Of a stretch of DNA of 14,577 nucleotides, positions 6,281 to 11,150 are shown in pieces. The DNA comes from Chloroflexota bacterium (GTDB taxonomy: Bacteria > Chloroflexota > Limnocylindria > Limnocylindrales > CSP1-4). A model generated the notes under the pieces. The model worked only from the letters and a program-made list of their open reading frames with translations, had not been told where the DNA came from and made no database searches. A program made the translations under genes and the position numbers. The stretch spans positions 1 through 14,577 of the forward strand of contig JAKAHL010000019.1 in NCBI GenBank assembly GCA_021815005.1, in the 5' to 3' direction. The first letter of the stretch is position 1, and each line of letters opens with the position of its first letter.

Positions 6281-6928
6281 ATGGCCACTCCCCCCTCCGC
6301 CGCCACCCAACTGTCCGAGGCCGACGAGCTGCGCGTCCTCGAGGACCAGCTGGCGCGGATGCGGGGGATGCTCTTCGGCTACTCCGAGCGCTTCTTCGAG
6401 CGGATCCGGACGTACCTCCTGCTCACGCTCGCCCTGCTCGTGCTGGCGGGCTCGGGCGTGTTCCGCGGCGCGGTGGTCGCCGTGCCGTTCCTGATCCCGT
6501 TCGCCTTCCTCGAGACGGGCTACCTGTTCTTCTACACGGTGTTCGCGCGCCGCCACGCGGAGTACCTGGAGCGCGAGATCAACGGCCGGCTGGGTCGCGA
6601 CGTGCTCGTCGCGCACCGGCTCGAGGCCGCCTATCTCTACCCGCCCGACGCGCCCAAGGTGGCCGGCATCTCCGCGGGCAACCCGGCCGGCATGATGAGC
6701 GCGGTCACGATCGGGTACACCGTCGGCGCCGCGCTCCTCTGGCTGGCGGGCATGCGCGGCCTGCTCGACATGGAGCAGAGCGCGCTGCTCGTCGCGGCCG
6801 CGCTGGCCTGGACCGCCGCGATCGCGCTCTATCTCGTGGTCACCTTCGTCACCCGCCACGACGAGCGGCGCCTGATCGCGGCGCTCGACGCCGCCTACGG
6901 CCCGATGCACGGCTCTTCCCCCCGCTGA
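6281..6928 (+). CDS. four-helix integral membrane protein, function unknown
   Basis: A 215-residue protein I do not recognise. The N-terminal 42 residues are soluble and charged with a helical stretch (EADELRVLEDQLARMRGMLF). Predicted membrane helices are about 44-60, 64-88, 137-158 and 167-190. A central soluble loop (89-136) contains the charged helix RRHAEYLEREINGRLGRD and the segment HRLEAAYLYPPDAPKVAG. The C-terminus (191-215) is short and cytoplasmic-looking. The ATG is chosen because a TATGCT hexamer ends 8 nt before it. The gene is followed by proline dehydrogenase with a 14-nt gap in the same direction, so the two are very probably co-transcribed; a link to proline uptake or to membrane attachment of the dehydrogenase is only a guess, and it does not look like a known proline transporter. 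Confidence 0.65.
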   Translation: MATPPSAATQLSEADELRVLEDQLARMRGMLFGYSERFFERIRTYLLLTLALLVLAGSGVFRGAVVAVPFLIPFAFLETGYLFFYTVFARRHAEYLEREINGRLGRDVLVAHRLEAAYLYPPDAPKVAGISAGNPAGMMSAVTIGYTVGAALLWLAGMRGLLDMEQSALLVAAALAWTAAIALYLVVTFVTRHDERRLIAALDAAYGPMHGSSPR

Positions 6929-6942
6929 TCCCGAGGTCCTCG

Positions 6943-7929
6943 ATGCCCGACCGAACCGCCGTCAACGACCTCGCCGAGCGCGCGATGCGCTCGACGCTCC
7001 TCTCGCTCTCGCACCGCCGGGCGCTGGGGCAGCTGGCCACCCGGGTCCCGGTCACCCGCCCCATGGTCCGGCGCTTCATCTCCGGCGAGACGCTCGACGA
7101 GGCGCTGCCCGCGATCCGCCGGCTGCACGACGCGGGCATGGGCACGACGGTGGACGTCCTGGGCGAATCGGTGACCGCGGAGGCGGACGCACGCGCGGCG
7201 GCCGACCGCTACCTGGGCCTGCTCGATGCGCTCGCCGGCACCGACCTCGACCGCAACGTGTCGCTCAAGCCCAGTCAGATGGGCCTCGGCATCTCGCCCG
7301 CCCTTGCCCGCGAGAACGTGGGACGCATCGCCGCCAGGGCCGTGGAGACGGGGGCGTTCGTCAGGATCGACATGGAGGATCACACCACCACCGACGCCAC
7401 GCTCGAGCTGTGGCGGGCGGTTCGCCCCGCGGGCGAGCACCAGCCCGGCGCCGGCGGCCGTGACGTCGGCGTCGTCATCCAGGCCGCCCTGCGGCGCAGC
7501 GACCGCGACGTGGACGCGATGATCGAGGCCGGCGGCCGCGTCCGGCTGTGCAAGGGCGCCTACAAGGAGCCGCATGACGTCGCCTACGCCGACAAGGCCG
7601 AGGTGGACGAGGCCTACGAGCGGCTGATGCTGCGGCTCATGCGCCGCGGCAACTACCCGGGGATCGCCACCCACGACGTGCGCCTGATCAGGCGGGCGAT
7701 CGAGGTGGCCAAGGCCGAGGGCATCGCGCGCGACGCGTTCGAGTTCCAGATGCTCTACGGCATCCGGCGCGACCTGCAGGAGCAACTCGCGGGCGCCGGC
7801 TGGCGGGTCCGCGTCTACGTGCCGTTCGGCGCGCAGTGGTACCCGTACTTCATGCGCCGCCTGGCCGAGCGACCGGCGAACGTCACGTTCCTGATGCGCA
7901 ACATGTGGCGCGACCGCGGGGCGGGCTGA
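6943..7929 (+). CDS. proline dehydrogenase (monofunctional, FAD-dependent)
   Basis: First step of proline catabolism: FAD-dependent oxidation of proline to pyrroline-5-carboxylate, with electrons passed to the membrane quinone pool. The 328-residue beta/alpha barrel shows NVSLKPSQMGL (105-115), FVRIDMEDH (139-147), RLCKGAYKEP (201-210), ATHD (242-245), EFQMLYGI (267-274) and the long signature YVPFGAQWYPYFMRRLAER (292-310), whose paired arginines bind the proline carboxylate. Length fits single-domain bacterial PRODH; the P5C dehydrogenase half is not fused and not in this window. GAGG 6 nt before the ATG supports the start. It is the second gene after the four-helix membrane protein. A GC hairpin overlaps its stop codon. 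Confidence 0.93.
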   Translation: MPDRTAVNDLAERAMRSTLLSLSHRRALGQLATRVPVTRPMVRRFISGETLDEALPAIRRLHDAGMGTTVDVLGESVTAEADARAAADRYLGLLDALAGTDLDRNVSLKPSQMGLGISPALARENVGRIAARAVETGAFVRIDMEDHTTTDATLELWRAVRPAGEHQPGAGGRDVGVVIQAALRRSDRDVDAMIEAGGRVRLCKGAYKEPHDVAYADKAEVDEAYERLMLRLMRRGNYPGIATHDVRLIRRAIEVAKAEGIARDAFEFQMLYGIRRDLQEQLAGAGWRVRVYVPFGAQWYPYFMRRLAERPANVTFLMRNMWRDRGAG

Positions 7930-7942
7930 GCGTCCCGCCGCC
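7918..7942 (+). terminator. GC hairpin across the proline dehydrogenase stop
   Basis: GGGGCGGG (7918-7925) can pair with CCCGCC-G-CCC (7934-7942) with one bulged G around an 8-nt loop containing the TGA. No T tract follows, only a C-rich run (7943-7975), which could also serve as a Rho-type signal. Weak call. Confidence 0.3.
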
Positions 7943-7983
7943 CCGTCCGCGCCGTCGCCGCCCCCGCGCCGCCTCGGGCTCGC

Positions 7984-8133
7984 CGGTCATTTCGGGACGC
8001 AACGGTCGCGTGGGCGATCTGTACGGGCCGCATCGAGGCGGGCCCGTTGTGCCGGGAGCCGAGTGACGCGACAGCCGGACCCCGAAGTGGCGGAGACGGC
8101 CCGTCGCGCAGCCGTCGCGTCCCGAAATGGCCG
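7984..8133. ncRNA. candidate structured RNA bounded by a 23-bp inverted repeat
   Basis: The 407-bp stretch 7930-8336 has no gene I can support. Within it, arms 7984-8006 and 8111-8133 are complementary over 23 positions: 20 Watson-Crick pairs, two G-U wobbles if transcribed from the plus strand, and one A-C mismatch; the common core is CATTTCGGGACGC. A further CGCG/CGCG pairing (8007-8010 with 8105-8108) extends the stem past a 2-nt bulge. Inside, ACGGGCC (8023-8029) can pair with GGCCCGT at 8041-8047 (local hairpin) or with the same heptamer at 8098-8104 (long-range), so two folds are possible. Just outside is a 14-bp palindrome GCGGCGCGCGCCGC (8138-8151). It does not show the conserved motifs of RNase P RNA, tmRNA or SRP RNA. 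Strand and expression are unknown. Confidence 0.45.
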
Positions 8134-8233
8134 AAGAGCGGCGCGCGCCGCGGACCCTGGCGCGCTTCGGGCTCTCGTGAGTGGCGCGGCTGCTAGGGGC
8201 GGACCCGGGGGCCGGGAGACTCGGCCCGGAATC

Positions 8234-8272
8234 GAAGAGCCGCCGGAAGGAGGTTCTCCGGCGGCCCTCTTC
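8234..8272 (-). terminator. hairpin terminator downstream of microprotein 2
   Basis: GAAGAG-CCGCCGGA (8234-8247) pairs with TCCGGCGG-(CC)-CTCTTC (8257-8272) with a 2-nt bulge and a 9-nt loop. On the minus strand it follows the microprotein stop at 8337 by about 65 nt and ends CTCTTCGATT, a modest T-rich run. It could also end the plus-strand transcript of the preceding region. Confidence 0.55.
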
Positions 8273-8336
8273 GTGCGGCGGGCAATCGCCGCGTCATACA
8301 GCACCCGGTGTGGTGGACCTGATCACCAGCGGCGGC

Positions 8337-8435
8337 TCACCAGCGCTTCGCCGACTGGGGGAAGATCATGAGCAGGGCGGCAATGCTCCCCAGGAACATC
8401 GACGCCCGGAAGGCGTACCACTTCGCGGTCTTCAT
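8337..8435 (-). CDS. membrane microprotein 2 (32 residues, C-terminal PQSAKRW)
   Basis: A short ORF from ATG (8435) to TGA (8337-8339) with AAGGA 7 nt before the start. The peptide has a basic, aromatic N-terminus (MKTAKWYAFR), one hydrophobic helix (about residues 12-25, SMFLGSIAALLMIF) and ends PQSAKRW, matching the end of the microprotein at 3055-3147 (PHAAKRW) at the same distance from the C-terminus. The two are otherwise divergent, so the shared tail is likely to be the functional part. It has its own leader with a hairpin and a hairpin terminator, so it is a stand-alone unit. An enclosing 927-codon open frame on this strand is antisense to later genes and is not a gene; only this last segment has a ribosome-binding site and sensible composition. 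Function unknown. Confidence 0.65.
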   Translation of the reverse strand: MKTAKWYAFRASMFLGSIAALLMIFPQSAKRW

Positions 8436-8439
8436 GGGC

Positions 8440-8484
8440 AGGTCCTTGTGCGTCCTTCCCGCTGCAGGCTGGACCTCCTGCAGC
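8440..8484 (-). promoter_or_regulatory. leader hairpin with loop complementary to the ribosome-binding site of microprotein 2
   Basis: On the minus strand GCTGCAGG and CCTGCAGC (8484-8477 and 8468-8461) form a perfect 8-bp stem with loop AGGTCCAG. The loop hexamer AGGTCC is complementary to GGACCT at 8445-8440, which covers most of the Shine-Dalgarno (AAGGA, 8447-8443). The geometry is an H-type pseudoknot that would hide the site. Pairings are seen in sequence; regulation is inferred. Confidence 0.45.
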
Positions 8485-8534
8485 CCGAGGCCGTGAACGT
8501 AGTCCGGCGGGCCGGGCACACGGAATAGCCCGTA

Positions 8535-8546
8535 GGTACTGGTACC
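8535..8546. promoter_or_regulatory. GGTAC-TG-GTACC inverted repeat between microprotein 2 and the aldolase
   Basis: Two perfect 5-bp half sites with a 2-bp spacer, in the divergent gap 8436-8687. Could be an operator for the microprotein unit, whose promoter should lie close by; I could not place a confident -10 for that gene. The rest of the gap (8547-8675) shows only GC-rich sequence. Confidence 0.25.
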
Positions 8547-8675
8547 CGGTCGCCGAAAGGCACAGGTGCGGGTGCGCACCACCCGCGCCCCTGCCGCCGA
8601 CGCCCGACCCCGCCCGCGACGCCGCCCGCGCCGCTGAAACGCCGATCTCCGGGCCCGCGGACCGCGTGGCTGCGG

Positions 8676-8681
8676 CATCAT
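8676..8681 (+). promoter_or_regulatory. possible -10 (CATCAT) of the aldolase gene
   Basis: CATCAT ends 6 nt before ATG 8688, the same spacing as the leaderless starts elsewhere here, but it deviates from TANNNT at the first position. No Shine-Dalgarno is present, which supports a leaderless start. Confidence 0.3.
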
Positions 8682-8687
8682 CCCCGC

Positions 8688-9503
8688 ATGCGTGACACCA
8701 CCGCCTCTGCCACTCCGCCTCTGCCGCCGCGAGGCGACCTGCGCCGCCGGATCCTTGCCGGGGAGCCGACCATCGGCGCGTGGGTCAACCTCGGCTCGCT
8801 CGCCGCAACCGAGCTGGTCGCCCGCGCCGGCTACGACTGGGTGGTCCTTGACCTGGAGCACGGCATGGGGGGCGAGGCCGAGATCCACGGCCAGCTGCTC
8901 GCGGTGCAGGGCACGCCCACGACCGCGCTGGTGCGCGTGCCCTCGATCGAGCGGCTGCGAATCGGCCGGGCGCTGGACCTCGGCGCCGACGGCCTGGTCC
9001 TGCCTCGGTGCGACACGCCGGCCGACGCCGCCGACGCTCTCCGCTGGATGCGCTTCCCGCCGGCCGGCATCCGCGGCGTGGCGCTGCCCAACCGCGGCAA
9101 CGGCTATTTCGAGCGCGGTCACGCCGACCTCGCGGCCGCGGTGAACGACCGAGTCCTCGGGGTGTTCCAGGTCGAGTCGCCCGAGGCGGTGGCGGTGGCC
9201 GGAGACCTTGCTGCGATTGACGGCGTGGACGTCCTGTTCGTCGGTCCGGCCGACCTGTCGCACAGCATGGGCATCCCCGGCCGCCTCGCGGAGCCGGCGT
9301 TCCTCGCGGCCCTCGACGCGGTGGTGGCCGCCTGCCGGGCGCACGGCAAGGCGGCCGGGATCCTCCTGCCCGACGCAAGCTCGGTGCCGGCGCACGTGGA
9401 GCGCGGTTTCGCCTTCCTGGGCGTCGGGTCCGACACCGCCTGGGTGGCGTCGGGGGCACGGGCGCAGGCGGCGGCGGCTCGGGCGGCGCTCGGCTCCGCC
9501 TAG
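8688..9503 (+). CDS. HpcH/HpaI-family class II aldolase
   Basis: A 271-residue metal-dependent aldolase of the phosphoenolpyruvate/pyruvate barrel superfamily, which splits or forms bonds between pyruvate (or a similar 2-oxoacid) and an aldehyde. Visible: WVVLDLEHG (51-59) with the catalytic histidine H58, LVRVP (81-85) with the substrate-binding arginine R83, FQVES (160-164) and VGPADLS (185-191), whose E163 and D189 are the metal ligands. These match HpaI (4-hydroxy-2-oxoheptanedioate aldolase) and the related 2-keto-3-deoxy-sugar-acid aldolases; the exact substrate cannot be told and no hydroxyphenylacetate pathway genes are nearby. Length is normal. Stop codon TAG overlaps the opposing EamA stop within CTAG. 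Monocistronic. Confidence 0.88.
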   Translation: MRDTTASATPPLPPRGDLRRRILAGEPTIGAWVNLGSLAATELVARAGYDWVVLDLEHGMGGEAEIHGQLLAVQGTPTTALVRVPSIERLRIGRALDLGADGLVLPRCDTPADAADALRWMRFPPAGIRGVALPNRGNGYFERGHADLAAAVNDRVLGVFQVESPEAVAVAGDLAAIDGVDVLFVGPADLSHSMGIPGRLAEPAFLAALDAVVAACRAHGKAAGILLPDASSVPAHVERGFAFLGVGSDTAWVASGARAQAAAARAALGSA

Positions 9504-10474
9504 TCCTCGCCCAGGCGCACCGCCGGCTGCGGCAGCTCGGCCGGCTCGCCGCGCGAGCCCGTCTGCGACAGCACGACGCCGGCCAGGATGAGCGCCCCGC
9601 CGGCCAGTTGGATCGCGTCGAGCCGCTCGCCCAGCAGGATCCCCGCGGCGGTGATCGTCCACAGGGGCTCCACCGTCGACAGCAGCGACGCCTGGGCGGC
9701 TCCGACGCGCTGGGCGCCGGCGTAGAAGAACTGCACCGCAACGAACCCCGCGACGATGCCCACGCCCAGGATCCCCGGCCAGGCTCCCGACGGGATGTCG
9801 GCGGGGAGCACCGGGTGGTTCAGGGCCAGGCAGATCAGCCAGTAGGAGACGGCGGTGGCGCTGAGCATCACGGCGCCGACCACCGAGGCGTTGGCGGCGC
9901 CCGCCGACTCGCTGCCCACCGCATGGCTGGTCTCGCCCGAGTGGCGGGCGGCCATGATGATCCACACCGAGTAGAACAGCGGCGCCGAGATCACCAGCAG
10001 CAGGCCGCCGAGCGGCGGCATCTCGTCGGCCCGGATCCCGCCCACCGCCAGCACCACGCCCGCGACCGCGATCCCGAGCGCGGTCCACGCTCGTCGGCCC
10101 TCGAGCGGGCGCCCGAACCGGAGAGCCAGCACCGCCACGATCGGCGGGTACACGTAGACGATCAGCGCTGCCAGCGAGAGGGGCGTCGTGGCGATCCCGG
10201 CGAAGTAGGTCGCCGTGTTGGAGATGTAGTAGACGCCCAGACCCACCGACGTCAGCAGGGTGCGCCGGGGCATGGCCCGCAGCGCCCGCAGCGCCGACGG
10301 GCTGGCCAGGAGCACGGCCCACGCGAGGCCGGCGGCCAGGAGGAATCGCCAGGCCATCAGCGTCAGCCAGTCGATCCCGGCCGCGTAGGCGGGGCGGGCG
10401 AACAGGCCACCAGACCCGAACGAGATGGCGCTGATGACGACGAGGACGATGCCCACGAGCCGCGATCGGTTCAC
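9500..10474 (-). CDS. EamA/DMT-superfamily transporter
   Basis: A 324-residue inner-membrane protein with ten predicted helices in two EamA repeats. The end of the first repeat is recognisable as VYVYPPIVAVLALRFGRPL (106-124) and of the second as LLSTVEPLWTITAAGILLGERL (264-285); both match the P-(x)-based motif of drug/metabolite exporters. Substrate is unknown; relatives export amino acids, metabolites or drugs. The GTG at 10474 is chosen because it starts the first helix (VNRSRLVGIVLVVISAISFG) and follows a TACCCT hexamer by 7 nt; longer in-frame readings run antisense through the divergent CBS gene and a tandem repeat. The soluble tail (about 303-324) is proline-rich. Convergent with the aldolase. 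Confidence 0.88.
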   Translation of the reverse strand: MNRSRLVGIVLVVISAISFGSGGLFARPAYAAGIDWLTLMAWRFLLAAGLAWAVLLASPSALRALRAMPRRTLLTSVGLGVYYISNTATYFAGIATTPLSLAALIVYVYPPIVAVLALRFGRPLEGRRAWTALGIAVAGVVLAVGGIRADEMPPLGGLLLVISAPLFYSVWIIMAARHSGETSHAVGSESAGAANASVVGAVMLSATAVSYWLICLALNHPVLPADIPSGAWPGILGVGIVAGFVAVQFFYAGAQRVGAAQASLLSTVEPLWTITAAGILLGERLDAIQLAGGALILAGVVLSQTGSRGEPAELPQPAVRLGED

Positions 10475-10481
10475 GCCCGCG

Positions 10482-10487
10482 AGGGTA
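10482..10487 (-). promoter_or_regulatory. -10 hexamer TACCCT, leaderless start of the EamA gene
   Basis: On the minus strand TACCCT is followed by seven bases and the GTG at 10474. No Shine-Dalgarno is visible. Confidence 0.5.
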
Positions 10488-10500
10488 CCGGCGACGGGTC

Positions 10501-10582
10501 CCGGCGCGGGCCCGTGTTGCCCGGGGCAGGCCGCCCGTTGTTGTCCGGCGCGGGCCCGTGTTGCCCGGGGCAGGCCGCCCGT
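10501..10582. repeat. tandem duplication, 44-bp period
   Basis: A perfect 38-bp segment at 10501-10538 recurs at 10545-10582, separated by TGTTGT, giving a 44-bp period. Each unit splits loosely into two related halves of about 22 bp that both contain GCCCGT followed by a GTTG-rich string. It fills most of the 163-bp gap between the divergent EamA and CBS genes and lies between their two -10 hexamers. It does not encode protein on sensible grounds. Confidence 0.85.
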
Positions 10583-10625
10583 GTGCCGCGTGGCGCATCC
10601 CGGCCGGCCCTCCCGCCCGGGGCGG

Positions 10626-10631
10626 TACACT
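10626..10631 (+). promoter_or_regulatory. -10 hexamer TACACT, leaderless start of the CBS-kor operon
   Basis: TACACT ends 6 nt before the GTG at 10638; no Shine-Dalgarno precedes it. It would drive the whole four-gene operon to 14552. No clear -35. Confidence 0.55.
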
Positions 10632-10637
10632 CTGCCC

Positions 10638-11150
10638 GTGGCAAACCTCAACGAGCGCGCCGTCCTGGCGCGCGTCCCATCCCTCGCTTCGCAACCCCTC
10701 ATGGTGGTTGGGCGACGGCAGCCGGTGGCCATGCCCCCGGGCACCTCGCTCGGCGAATGCCTGCGGGCCATCCAGCAGCTGGGCACCGGCGATTCCGTGT
10801 TCATCACGGACGCCGACGGTCGGCTGGTGGGCGTGCTCACGGAGCGCGACATCTTCGGTCGCCTGGTTGGCCCGGACGTGGCGTCCGGGGTGGACCTCGA
10901 CGCACCCGTCGAGGGCTACATGACCACCGACCCGCACACCCTGCGGCTCTCCCAGACCGTGCGCGACGCGCTCGCGCTCATGCAGTCGAGCCGCTACCGC
11001 AACGTCCCGGTCGTCGATGACGACCGCAAGCTGGTGGGCGTGGTGCGCCAGGTGGACCTCCTCAAGTTCCTGGCTGAGGAGTTCCCCGAGGAGCTGCTGA
11101 ACCTTCCCCCCAGACCGCATCAGCGCATGGAGCAGGCCGAAGGCGGATGA
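10638..11150 (+). CDS. CBS-pair protein, first gene of the kor operon
   Basis: A 170-residue protein made of two CBS domains: repeat 1 about 25-78 (VFITDADGRLVGVLTERDIF) and repeat 2 about 88-148 (YMTTDPHTLRLSQTV...NVPVVDDDRKLVGVVRQVDLL). CBS pairs bind adenosine nucleotides; the T-x-x-D ribose-phosphate motif is kept in repeat 1 (T68-E-R-D71) while repeat 2 has R137-x-x-D140. An N-terminal 20 residues and a C-terminal acidic/proline tail (149-170) are outside the domains. It contains no enzyme domain, so it probably works by binding a partner. Its TGA overlaps the korA ATG as ATGA, so it is translationally coupled to KorA, which makes KorAB the obvious candidate partner. The GTG is set by the adjacent -10; longer readings run through the tandem repeat. 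Confidence 0.85.
   Translation: MANLNERAVLARVPSLASQPLMVVGRRQPVAMPPGTSLGECLRAIQQLGTGDSVFITDADGRLVGVLTERDIFGRLVGPDVASGVDLDAPVEGYMTTDPHTLRLSQTVRDALALMQSSRYRNVPVVDDDRKLVGVVRQVDLLKFLAEEFPEELLNLPPRPHQRMEQAEGG

Noticed and set aside
7930..8336. RNase P RNA, tmRNA, SRP RNA, 6S RNA or a tRNA
   Set aside because: The conserved sequence signatures of the first three are not seen, no cloverleaf is apparent, and the shape does not show the 6S central bubble clearly; left as an unclassified candidate.
8063..8371. Open frames of about 100 codons across the inverted-repeat stretch, both strands
   Set aside because: No ribosome-binding site, low-complexity Arg/Ala composition, and overlap with hairpins and microprotein 2.
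10501..10582. CRISPR-like array
   Set aside because: Only two units with a 6-nt spacer; it is a tandem duplication and no cas gene is near.
8337..11120. A 927-codon open frame on the minus strand
   Set aside because: It runs antisense through the aldolase and CBS genes and overlaps EamA in another frame; composition is Arg/Gly/His-rich as expected for a GC-driven shadow. Only its last 32 codons are kept, as microprotein 2.
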